A DNA stretch of 64,000 nucleotides from Candidatus Rhodoferax mariagerensis (GTDB lineage: Bacteria; Pseudomonadota; Gammaproteobacteria; Burkholderiales; Burkholderiaceae_C): contig JADKAW010000002.1 in NCBI GenBank assembly GCA_016719055.1, forward strand, positions 1-64,000, read 5' to 3'. Below, in pieces: positions 36,381 through 44,257 of this stretch. Positions within the stretch are counted from its first letter, which is position 1, and the number at the start of each line of letters is the position of its first letter. The position numbers and the translations under genes are program-made. The notes below the pieces were generated by a model. The model was not told the origin of the DNA, made no database searches, and was given only the letters and a program-made list of their open reading frames with translations.

Positions 36381-36665
36381 TGTAGAAGTGCTGGTGTTTT
36401 CTTGTAGCTTGGCCTATGGTGCCAAGTCCACCCGCAGATTTTTTCCAACTGGATGTAGCCAGATCAAATCTGGCGGCGTTTCTGGGCTGGCAGTCCCCAA
36501 ACCCCTTGTGCCACTGCGGGCAATAGTCAACAGGTATCGCTCTGCCAAGTCTGTTGAATCAGCTTCAAGCTGTCAAGACTGTCGTCAACAACCCAAACAT
36601 TTGGCCTGCGTACTGACACCCTTATTTCATATTTTTGCCATCGCAAACTACAACCGGCCTGGCCA

Positions 36666-37118
36666 TTATTTGCTGCCGAACGGTGCGCCACTCAGCTTGC
36701 TGCCAGCCTTGATGCCCTTTTTCTCAAACCAGCCCAGGTTCATTTCAAGCACATAGCGCACAGCTTTTTTGGAGCAGTGCGAATCGGTGGTCTGCGGCTT
36801 CATATCAGCCATGTTGACAATGGTGCCATCATCCGCCACAAAGGCAGCGGTCAGCGCCAGCAGTGTGTTTTTCATCCAGAAACACTGTTCAGAGGGCTGG
36901 TCAAACACAAACAACATGCCCTCTGAAGCCGGCATTTGTGGGCGAAACATCAAGCCGATAGACCGCTGCTGCGGTGTGGCCGCTACCTGTGCGTCAATCA
37001 GATACATGCCTGCCGTGATTTTGGTTCGGGGCAGGTTGAGCTGCGCAGACTCCTGCGCATGACTTGGGGCCAAGGCCATCAGTGTCAGCGCAAAAAGGCA
37101 GGTTGTAATGTGTTTCAT
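36666..37118 (-). CDS. DUF192 family secreted protein
   Basis: A 150-residue protein with a signal peptide (MKHITTCLFALTLMALAPSH, then AQES) and a DUF192 domain (RSIGLMFRPQMPASEGMLFV then CFWMKNTLLALTAAFV and VLEMNLGWFEKKGIKAG). The family is small, secreted or periplasmic and of unknown function. A strong bidirectional-looking hairpin lies between it and the next gene upstream. Confidence 0.9.
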   Translation of the reverse strand: MKHITTCLFALTLMALAPSHAQESAQLNLPRTKITAGMYLIDAQVAATPQQRSIGLMFRPQMPASEGMLFVFDQPSEQCFWMKNTLLALTAAFVADDGTIVNMADMKPQTTDSHCSKKAVRYVLEMNLGWFEKKGIKAGSKLSGAPFGSK

Positions 37119-37163
37119 AGGCTAATTTTGACGTATTTGAGCTCGGGCAGCCAAAAAAAAGAC

Positions 37164-37195
37164 AAAAAAATGCCCGCATTTGCGGGCATTTTTTT
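37164..37195. terminator. Intrinsic terminator downstream of small secreted protein gene
   Basis: AAAAAAATGCCCGCA with a short loop and TGCGGGCATTTTTTT. The A tract and T tract on either side allow termination on both strands. It lies between the 37218-37385 gene (minus strand, reading toward it) and the DUF192 gene further along. Confidence 0.85.
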
Positions 37196-37217
37196 GATTT
37201 CAAGCGAGTGCTGGAAA

Positions 37218-37385
37218 TTAAGAGCCAGAGGCTTTCATTTTGGCAGCAGATGCCTTGGCAACTGGCTTCGAGGCGGCTTCTTTCTTGGCTTTAGCGGGCG
37301 ATGCAGCGTCAGCGGGGGCAGAGGCGGCGGCCATTGCGCCAGTAGCAAAAAAAGCAGCAACCAGAGCAGCGAGAAGTTTGTTCAT
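37218..37385 (-). CDS. Small Ala/Lys-rich secreted protein
   Basis: A 55-residue protein with a signal peptide (MNKLLAALVAAFFATGAMAA) and a tail of Ala, Lys, Ser and Pro (ASPAKAKKEAASKPVAKASA). The ATG at 37385 has an AAGGAAATT site; an in-frame ATG at 37445 has none. Such small secreted lysine-rich proteins are common in Burkholderiales, but no function is known. A terminator follows it. Confidence 0.8.
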   Translation of the reverse strand: MNKLLAALVAAFFATGAMAAASAPADAASPAKAKKEAASKPVAKASAAKMKASGS

Positions 37386-37550
37386 TGTTAAATTTCCTTG
37401 AAGCGTTAGTAAAAAACCTTCAGAATTTCGAAGGTAGAGGTTCAACGCAGGTCGTGGCGATTTGGTTGACAGCTACCGGCAAAATAATCGGACTAGAATA
37501 AAAAAGTCCAAAAAACACGATAGTCGAACCCACCCAAGGAGCATTTTTAA

Positions 37551-38804
37551 ATGTACCAGCACATCAAAGTACCCGTTGACGGTCAAAAAATCACAGTCAA
37601 TGCCGACATGTCCCTGAACGTGCCTGATCAGCCGGTCATTCCTTTCATTGAAGGCGACGGCACCGGCCTAGACATCACCCCGGTGATGATCAAGGTGGTC
37701 GATGCCGCTGTGGCCAAAGCCTACGCAGGCAAGAAAAAAATCCACTGGATGGAGGTTTATGCCGGTGAAAAGTCCACCAAGGTCTATGGCCCCGATGTCT
37801 GGCTGCCCGAAGAAACCCTGGCCGCGCTGCGCGAATATGTGGTGTCCATCAAAGGCCCGCTGACCACGCCCGTGGGCGGCGGTATCCGTTCGCTAAACGT
37901 GGCTTTGCGCCAGGAACTTGACTTGTACGTGTGTCTGCGCCCCATCCAGTATTTTGAAGGTGTGCCCAGCCCGGTCAAAGAGCCGCACAAAACCAACATG
38001 GTGATCTTTCGCGAAAACTCCGAAGACATCTATGCTGGCATCGAATTTGAAGCCGAGTCGCCCAAGGCCAAAAAGATCATCAAATTCCTGCAAGAGGAAA
38101 TGGGCGTGACCAAAATCCGTTTTCCCAACACCTCGGGCATTGGCATCAAACCTGTCTCGCGTGAAGGCACCGAGCGCCTGGTGCGCAAGGCCATCCAGTA
38201 CGCCGTTGACAATGACAAGCCCAGCGTGACCATTGTGCACAAGGGCAACATCATGAAATTTACCGAAGGTGGTTTCCGTGATTGGGCTTATGGTCTGGCT
38301 CAAAAAGAATTTGGCGCAGAGCTGATCGACGGCGGCCCATGGTGCAGGTTTAAAAACCCAAAAACTGGCAAAGAAGTCATCATCAAGGACAGCATTGCCG
38401 ACGCCTTTTTGCAACAAATCCTGCTGCGACCGGCCGAATACAGCGTCATCGCCACCCTGAACCTCAATGGCGACTACGTGTCTGACGCGTTGGCCGCCCA
38501 GGTTGGCGGCATTGGCATTGCACCCGGTGCCAACTTGTCGGACTCAGTGGCCTGCTTTGAAGCGACCCATGGCACTGCGCCCAAGTACGCCGGCAAAGAC
38601 TATGTCAACCCAGGTTCTGAAATTCTGTCTGCCGAGATGATGCTGCGGCACATGGGCTGGTTTGAAGCGGCCGACGTCATCCTTGGCTCCATGGCGCGTT
38701 CCATCAAAAGCAAAAAGGTCACTTATGACTTTGCCCGCCTGATGGACGGTGCCACCCAGGTCAGTTGCTCAGGCTTCGGCCAAGTCATGATTGACCACAT
38801 GTAG
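37551..38804 (+). CDS. icd: NADP-dependent isocitrate dehydrogenase
   Basis: A 417-residue TCA-cycle enzyme. PLTTPVGGGIRSLNVALRQE (substrate Ser in the loop), VIFRENSEDIYAGIE, MKFTEGGFRDWAYGL, NLNGDYVSDALAAQVGGIGI and ATHGTAPKYAGKDYVNPGSE are all present; the Lys/Tyr pattern in the last block fits NADP specificity. AAGGAG precedes the ATG. A terminator follows at 38837-38875 and an integrase relic starts 121 bp after the stop. Confidence 0.96.
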   Translation: MYQHIKVPVDGQKITVNADMSLNVPDQPVIPFIEGDGTGLDITPVMIKVVDAAVAKAYAGKKKIHWMEVYAGEKSTKVYGPDVWLPEETLAALREYVVSIKGPLTTPVGGGIRSLNVALRQELDLYVCLRPIQYFEGVPSPVKEPHKTNMVIFRENSEDIYAGIEFEAESPKAKKIIKFLQEEMGVTKIRFPNTSGIGIKPVSREGTERLVRKAIQYAVDNDKPSVTIVHKGNIMKFTEGGFRDWAYGLAQKEFGAELIDGGPWCRFKNPKTGKEVIIKDSIADAFLQQILLRPAEYSVIATLNLNGDYVSDALAAQVGGIGIAPGANLSDSVACFEATHGTAPKYAGKDYVNPGSEILSAEMMLRHMGWFEAADVILGSMARSIKSKKVTYDFARLMDGATQVSCSGFGQVMIDHM

Positions 38805-38836
38805 TAGGCCACAAGGACCGCCAAGGACGGCCAAAG

Positions 38837-38875
38837 AAAACCCCTAAGTGGTTGATTCACTTAGGGTTTTTTTTT
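38837..38875 (+). terminator. Intrinsic terminator of icd
   Basis: CCCCTAAGTG pairs with CACTTAGGG around a 7-base loop, followed by nine T residues. It lies 33 bp after the icd stop. Confidence 0.85.
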
Positions 38876-38924
38876 AATCACCTACAGACAAGAATAGACA
38901 GGAATAGCCAGCCACATTTGAGCC

Positions 38925-39334
38925 ATGGATTTTGATGATATGGCTCAATCATGGCTCATTTCCCCCGTGCGATTAACTATAACCGCCTGGCTGGCCAACG
39001 ATATCTATCCGGCGTTGGGCACATTGCCATCGGGCCAAGTGCTCGCCAAAGACGTGCGCGACTTGCTGGAAACCACGCGCAACACGCCAGTTAAGGCCAG
39101 CGGCGTGCTCTCCACTGTTGAGCGCATTTACAAATACACGGCTTTGAAACTACGGGTGACCATTTTGGACGTGGTTGAGGTGTGCACGGCGCATCAGGAG
39201 TGCAACGCAGTGCGGGCCGCCCACAACCAGGCCAATACGTCCCGGAGCGCCGTGAAGCGTTGCAGTGGTGCGCCAATCGGATTGACCAGATCGTCAAAGG
39301 TGCCGACGTGATACCGATACGTGCAACGGCGTAA
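38925..39334 (+). pseudogene. Tyrosine recombinase (phage integrase) relic
   Basis: The first frame reads WLANDIYPALGTLPSGQVLA and KDVRDLLETTRNTPVKASGV then STVERIYKYTAL, the SAM-like core-binding domain of tyrosine integrases. After a frame change near 39230 it resumes YVPERREALQWCANRIDQIV to a stop at 39334, matching the C-terminal end of such integrases. The catalytic domain with its R-H-R-Y residues is missing, so it is an internally deleted relic. It lies directly after icd, suggesting an element once integrated near the icd 3' end. Confidence 0.6.
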
Positions 39335-39361
39335 GATTGACAACCAACATAGGAAGCCAAC

Positions 39362-39601
39362 ATGACAGACGAAATCACCAACATCGTGTTGGAGCACCTG
39401 AAGCGCTTTCAGGCCGGGCAAGACCGTATCGAGCGCGAGCTGAAAGAGATAAAGGGCTGGTTGTCGCAGCTTGAAATTGCCGTTGCCAGCATACGCGGCG
39501 ACATTGCCCGCCACTCAGGTGACCAAGCCAGACAGCAGCTTTCAATAGATACCCTGGCTGATCGGGTTGACAGAATCGAGCGGCGGTTAGAGCTGGCATA
39601 A
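39362..39601 (+). CDS. Small coiled-coil hypothetical protein
   Basis: A 79-residue protein with two likely helical heptad stretches (LEHLKRFQAGQDRIERELKE and LSIDTLADRVDRIERRLELA) separated by a short link. Similar short coiled-coil proteins beginning MTDEITN and ending RIERRLEL occur near mobile or toxin genes in proteobacteria; function is unknown. It has no clear ribosome site and sits 28 bp after the integrase relic. Confidence 0.55.
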   Translation: MTDEITNIVLEHLKRFQAGQDRIERELKEIKGWLSQLEIAVASIRGDIARHSGDQARQQLSIDTLADRVDRIERRLELA

Positions 39602-39692
39602 CAGTTTTGGGCCAAGCCTAGCCCGACAGGGCGAAAACCGGGACACACTGACAAAATCCCTCAGCGGATAACTTGCGGTGCGATTTTCGTTT

Positions 39693-40253
39693 TTATGCCC
39701 ACAGTCTGGCACCCGCTGCTTCCAGGTGCGTCAGATACACCCGCACTTCAAACTCAAGCTGGTGGTAACACGGCTCCATGTAGTTGCACAGTTGGTAAAA
39801 CGCCTTGTCGTGTGCGCGCTCCTTTAAATGGGCCAACTCGTGCACGGCAATCATCCTCAAAAAATCATCGGGTGCATTTTTGAACAGCGACGCCACCCGA
39901 ATCTCGCGCTTGGCCTTGAGCTTGTTGCCCTGCACTCGGGCGATGGTGGTATGCGTGCCCAGGGCGTGCTGCACCACTTGCAGTTTGGCATCAAAGGCCA
40001 CTTTGGCCAGGGGCTCAGTTCCGCGCAGGTACTCGCCTTTCATGGCCTGCACATAGTCAAACAGCGCCCGATCGGTGCGCACCGCGTGCGCTTGTGGGTA
40101 TTTTTTCAGCAACCAGTCGGCCACCCGATCTTGTTGCAGCAATTGCTCAACCTGCGCCAGTGTTTCAGCCGGGTAACCTTGCAGGCAGCGCAGCGGCGCC
40201 GGTGTGCGCTCCACTTTACACTCCAGACTTTGCCACGCCGGCGACGCGGGCAT
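39693..40253 (-). CDS. YgjP-like metallopeptidase-domain protein
   Basis: A 186-residue protein with MIAVHELAHLKERAHDKAFY (about 134-153), the HExxH-x(8)-H zinc pattern of the YgjP/DUF45 (WLM-like) family. LKAKREIRVASLFKNAPDDF is also typical. The substrate is unknown; relatives are linked to nucleic-acid or ribosome-associated processing. It is divergent from the rhodanese gene. Confidence 0.8.
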   Translation of the reverse strand: MPASPAWQSLECKVERTPAPLRCLQGYPAETLAQVEQLLQQDRVADWLLKKYPQAHAVRTDRALFDYVQAMKGEYLRGTEPLAKVAFDAKLQVVQHALGTHTTIARVQGNKLKAKREIRVASLFKNAPDDFLRMIAVHELAHLKERAHDKAFYQLCNYMEPCYHQLEFEVRVYLTHLEAAGARLWA

Positions 40254-40296
40254 GGTGCATGATCCGGGCAGACAGATATCTTTTCAGGAGCAACAT

Positions 40297-40722
40297 ATGG
40301 CAATTTCCAAAGGTTTCAGGGTGCTGGTTGACGAGGCCATGGCACAGGTCACCACCTATTCAGTGGCACAAATTGTGGCGCGCATGAACGATGCCAGCCT
40401 ACAGATTGTCGACATTCGTGATGTCCGCGAGCTCGAACGCGAAGGCACCGTGCCCGGCTGCTTCAACGCCCCACGCGGCATGCTCGAGTTTTGGGTTGAC
40501 CCCGCATCCCCTTACTACAAGGCGATTTTTGGCGACGACAGCAAAGAATTCGTGCTGTTTTGTGGCGCCGGTTGGCGCAGCGCGCTGGCCGCCAAAGCCC
40601 TGCAAGACATGGGCATGACCAACGTGGCGCACATCGATGGCGGCTTTACCGACTGGGTCAAACAAGGCGCCCCGGTTGAGACCCTGCAAGATCACAAAGC
40701 CCGCCGACACCCCAAGGGTTAG
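40297..40722 (+). CDS. Rhodanese-like domain protein
   Basis: A 141-residue single rhodanese domain. DIRDVRELEREGTVPGCFNA is the substrate-entry block and FVLFCGAGWRSALAAKAL contains the active-site Cys in a CGAGWRS loop (CxxGxRS pattern). It probably carries a persulfide sulfur. The ATG at 40297 has an AGGAGCAAC site; the patatin gene follows 16 bases later. Confidence 0.88.
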   Translation: MAISKGFRVLVDEAMAQVTTYSVAQIVARMNDASLQIVDIRDVRELEREGTVPGCFNAPRGMLEFWVDPASPYYKAIFGDDSKEFVLFCGAGWRSALAAKALQDMGMTNVAHIDGGFTDWVKQGAPVETLQDHKARRHPKG

Positions 40723-40738
40723 CCATCGCACGCTTGAG

Positions 40739-42163
40739 ATGAACTGTCCTGTCAGCGTCAGAAGCGTGTCCGGCAGCCTATTGCTGCTGCTGACGCTGCT
40801 GTCGGCTGGATGCGCCAGTGTGCGGCCCTGGCAAAACCAGATGATGCGCCCGGTCGACGGCGCTGCAGTGCTCGCCCGCAGCCCGCCTGACGCAGAAGAC
40901 CGCTCCATGCTGATGATTGTCAGCCTGTCGGGCGGCGGTGCCCGCGCCGCCGCCTTTGGTTATGGCGTGCTTGACGCCCTGCACCAAACCCGGGTGAACT
41001 GGCACAGCCGCGACACCCGTCTGCTCGACCAACTCGATGTCATCAGTGGTGTGTCTGGTGGCAGCATCGTCGCGGCCTACTATGCGGCCTTTGGTCACGA
41101 CACCTTTCCTGGCTTTGAACACCATTTTTTGCGCCAGAATTTTCAAAACAACCTGATCAGCTTTGCACTCAAACCCGGCAATTTGTACGACCTGTCTTCA
41201 CCCTGGTTTGGGCGCTCAAACCTGCTTGAGCGCCGGCTCAACGACTTGTACCAGGGCAAAACCTTTGGCGACCTGGCCGTCAGGCCAGGCCAGCCGCGCC
41301 TGCTGGTGTCTGCCACCGACCTGTCCTTGGGTTCCAGTTTCGAGTTCACCTGGCGGCAGTTTTCATTGATCTGTTCTGACCTGGGCAGTGTGCCCCTGTC
41401 GTTTGCGGTGGCTGCTTCGTCGGCAGTGCCCATTGCGCTCAGTCCCATGACGCTCAGAAACTTCAATGACGTTTGTCCGCAACCCGTCAATCTGGCCGTC
41501 ACCAGCGCCAGCACCACCGACTACCGCGTGCGCCTGCTGCGCAACAGCCACAGCTCGTACCTCGACGCCAAAGCCCGCCCCTTTATTCATCTGGTGGACG
41601 GCGGCCTGGCCGACAACCTGGGCCTGCGCTCGTTGCTCGACCGTTCCCAGGCCGATGGCGGACTCCGGCGCAGCGTCCGCCAGGCCTCCAAAGCCCAAAT
41701 TCAGCGACTGGTCATCATTGCCGTCAACGCCGAACGTGACCCAACCGAGCAGATTGACGCCAGCGACCAGGTACCAGGCATGTTTCAGGTTGTAGACGCC
41801 TTGTTGTTTGGTGCCGGCGCGCGTGCCAGCCAGGAGACGCTGGGCCTGCTGAGCGACACCGTGCAAGCCTGGCGCAACGAATTGCGCCGTGAAGCCGCCG
41901 ATGGTGAAGACCCGTTTGCCACCGACGCCCAGATTCACGTGATCAACGTCAACCTGCGTGATGTCCGCGAGCTCACTGACCGCCGGTTTTTGCTGCAAGT
42001 TCCCACCGCGTTTTCACTCCCTCCTGAGGATGTCAGCCGTTTGATTGCTGCCGGGCGCAGCACCTTGCTGAGTTCACCAGAGTTCAAGGCAATGCTCACG
42101 TCGCTTGAGCCAGTGTCTGTCATTAAAAATGTTGATTCGCCCATATCCAGTAACGATAAGTAA
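40739..42163 (+). CDS. Patatin-like phospholipase lipoprotein
   Basis: A 474-residue protein with a lipoprotein signal (LLLLTLLSAGC, lipid-modified Cys at about 21), so it is anchored in a membrane. The patatin dyad is visible: SGGGARAAAFGYGVLDAL (oxyanion loop), SGVSGGSIVAAYYA (GxSxG nucleophile) and DGGLADNLG (catalytic Asp). It should hydrolyse acyl lipids at the cell envelope. The HAD phosphatase gene follows after 2 bases. ATG 40739 is chosen over in-frame codons inside the rhodanese gene because the signal peptide begins here. Confidence 0.88.
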   Translation: MNCPVSVRSVSGSLLLLLTLLSAGCASVRPWQNQMMRPVDGAAVLARSPPDAEDRSMLMIVSLSGGGARAAAFGYGVLDALHQTRVNWHSRDTRLLDQLDVISGVSGGSIVAAYYAAFGHDTFPGFEHHFLRQNFQNNLISFALKPGNLYDLSSPWFGRSNLLERRLNDLYQGKTFGDLAVRPGQPRLLVSATDLSLGSSFEFTWRQFSLICSDLGSVPLSFAVAASSAVPIALSPMTLRNFNDVCPQPVNLAVTSASTTDYRVRLLRNSHSSYLDAKARPFIHLVDGGLADNLGLRSLLDRSQADGGLRRSVRQASKAQIQRLVIIAVNAERDPTEQIDASDQVPGMFQVVDALLFGAGARASQETLGLLSDTVQAWRNELRREAADGEDPFATDAQIHVINVNLRDVRELTDRRFLLQVPTAFSLPPEDVSRLIAAGRSTLLSSPEFKAMLTSLEPVSVIKNVDSPISSNDK

Positions 42164-42165
42164 CT

Positions 42166-42843
42166 ATGACATTTGAAGCAATCCTGTTTGACTGCGACGG
42201 CGTGTTGGTCGACAGCGAGACGCTTACCAACGGCGTGCTGCGCGACATGCTGGCAGAAAGCGGCTGGTCCATGACCCTGGCGCAGTGCATGCAATATTTT
42301 GTCGGCAAAGCCGTGCGCGACGAGCGCGCCGAGATCGAGTCACGCACGGGTCGGCCGCTCACTGAAGACTGGATGCAAACCTTTTACCAGCGGCGCAACC
42401 AGGCCTTGTTGGCGCACCTTGAAATCGTCGCCGGAGCACATACGGCGGTAGAGGCGGCCCACCAGCACACCCGGGGTCAAATTGCCTGTGCATCAGGCGC
42501 AGACCGGTTCAAGGTCGAAATGCAACTCACCAAAGTCGGGCTCATGCCGTTTTTTGAAGGGCGCGTCTTCAGTGGGCATGAAGTGGCGCGCTCCAAACCC
42601 GCGCCAGATGTTTACCTGGCCGCCGCCCGTCACCTCGCCGCGGCGCCGCAGCGTTGCCTGGTCATTGAAGACACCCCGGTCGGTGCCACCGCAGGCGTGG
42701 CCGCGGGTGCCACCGTTTGGGGCTATTGTCCGCAGCCGGCGTTGGGCCCGGCATTGTTGCAGGCCGGCACCAGCCATCTGTTTGATCACATGGGGCAGTT
42801 GCCAGCACTGCTGGCCAGCGCTGCAGTGCCGGGTCAGGTCTGA
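42166..42843 (+). CDS. HAD-superfamily phosphatase
   Basis: A 225-residue HAD hydrolase. ILFDCDGVLVDSE is motif I with the nucleophile Asp and proton donor Asp, ACASGA motif II, KPAPDVYLAA motif III (Lys) and VIEDTPVGATAG motif IV (Asp). It is a beta-phosphoglucomutase/phosphoglycolate phosphatase-like member with a helical cap; the substrate is unknown. Its stop overlaps the stop of the convergent AraC-like gene by 10 bases. Confidence 0.85.
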   Translation: MTFEAILFDCDGVLVDSETLTNGVLRDMLAESGWSMTLAQCMQYFVGKAVRDERAEIESRTGRPLTEDWMQTFYQRRNQALLAHLEIVAGAHTAVEAAHQHTRGQIACASGADRFKVEMQLTKVGLMPFFEGRVFSGHEVARSKPAPDVYLAAARHLAAAPQRCLVIEDTPVGATAGVAAGATVWGYCPQPALGPALLQAGTSHLFDHMGQLPALLASAAVPGQV

Positions 42844-43872
42844 GCGCCCTGGCGCCGGTAGTCCGCTGGCGACTGCCCGGTCCAGCCCTTAAAGGCCCGC
42901 ATAAAGCTCTTTTCGTTCATATAGCCCGTGTTGGCTGCCACCTGTTTGATCGGGCGCTTGGTGCGCAGCAGCAGGTCCATGGCACGGCCCTGGCGCACCT
43001 CGTCTTTCAGCACTTGTAATGATGCCCCTTCATCTTTCAATTGCCGGTGCAGCGTGCGAGCCGACATATTCAGCAGCGCTGCCAGATCATCAGCGCTGTG
43101 GGTCTGGTCAGGCTGGCGTGCCAGCGCCTGACGTACCCGCGGCACCAGCAGGCGGTCGCGCCGGTATTGCAGCACGGTCAGCGGCAGGGCGCGTTGCAGC
43201 ATGTGCTGCAGTGCGGCCTCGTCCCTGCGCAGCGGTAGCGTCAAGGTAGCGCGCATCAAAATCAATAGCAGTTTGCGCAGCACCAAAAAGGGCTGGCGCC
43301 GAAAAAAGCACCTGATACACGTCCTGATGCGCCGGTGCCGCAAACGAAAAACGGGCGCCGCTCAGCCCAATGCGCGAGTCAATCAACCAGCACGCCAACC
43401 CATGAAAGTTGCGCAGCACCGACACCAGGCAAAACTCCCGCAGCGCCTGCAAGTCACGCTGCTCCAGGATCGTTAGCGTGGCCGACTGTCCGTTGACCGT
43501 CAAGCTCAGCGTGATGTCGTCGGCTATCAAACCATGGTGGCGGCACCAGCGCTTCAGTGCCATCCCCAGGTTGGGCGCGCTGATCGATGCGCGTGCCAGC
43601 ATGCCGTAGCTACCCCAGGGCAGGCGCCGGCTGAACCAGCCCAGGCCCTCATCGTCGAGCTCCTGCATCGCCGCCCCGGACAGGTGCTCCATCTGGGCCG
43701 CACTGATGCGTGCCTCGGCCCGGCTCAGCGCATCTGGCGTAATTTGTGCCAGTGCCAGCACCTGTGCCGGGTCTTGGCCGTATTTGACATAAGCCTGCAC
43801 AATCGCTTTTACAAAAGCCATCGGTGTCACAGCGGGGGCGCGTTGGCGGGTTGGGTCAGGTGCGGACAGCAT
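42834..43872 (-). pseudogene. AraC-family regulator, frameshifted
   Basis: The N-terminal frame from 43872 (MLSAPDPTRQRAPAVTPMAF through RRLPWGSYGMLARASISAPN to FDARYLD) is an arabinose-binding-like AraC domain; the C-terminal frame (LPLRRDEAALQHMLQRALPL to SFMRAFKGWTGQSPADYRRQ) has the two helix-turn-helix motifs. They join by removing one base near 43235-43240. It is divergent from the methylcrotonyl-CoA carboxylase beta gene and is likely the local regulator of leucine catabolism. Either truncated and inactive, or a sequencing frameshift. Confidence 0.75.
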
Positions 43873-43947
43873 CGCCTGAAGTATCACCACGAATGGCGCA
43901 ATTTGCAACCTGATTGACACCCGCTGGGTGGCCTGTGGTTCTATGCT

Positions 43948-44067
43948 TAGGGCTCGTAAAGTAATAAGTGGTGCATTTTGACGGCCAGCTTTGGGTTGCA
44001 GTGCTAGACGCAATGCGCCCAAAAGACGGCTAGGCAAAAGTACAAGTTATTGCTTTGCGAGCGCTTA
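43948..44067. repeat. MITE-like element with terminal inverted repeats
   Basis: The left end GGGCTCGTAAAGTAATAAG and the right end CAATAACTTG...(reading inward, reverse complement GCGCTCGCAAAGCAATAAC) are imperfect inverted repeats of about 20 bp bounding about 120 bp with no open frame. TTAGGG-type bases occur at both outer edges. The element sits between the AraC-like and mccB genes, where it could have displaced their shared promoter. Confidence 0.45.
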
Positions 44068-44257
44068 GGGATGCAGAAATTGCAAATGTACCGTTTATGG
44101 CGAGTGCTGACGGGATGCAGTGCGAGGCGCAAGTCGCGAAGTTTAGCCAGCTAAACGAGCGGATTGCAACGACGCAATGCGCCCATCAGTGCCGCCAGAA
44201 ATGGGATATTTGTGATTTCCGCGTCCCTTGGCCCGTTTGACACACAGAAAGACCGCC

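Noticed and set aside
37466..37499. Possible icd promoter TTGACA ... TAGAAT
   Set aside because: The spacer is 22 bases, too long for a standard sigma-70 promoter, and no better -10 lies in range.
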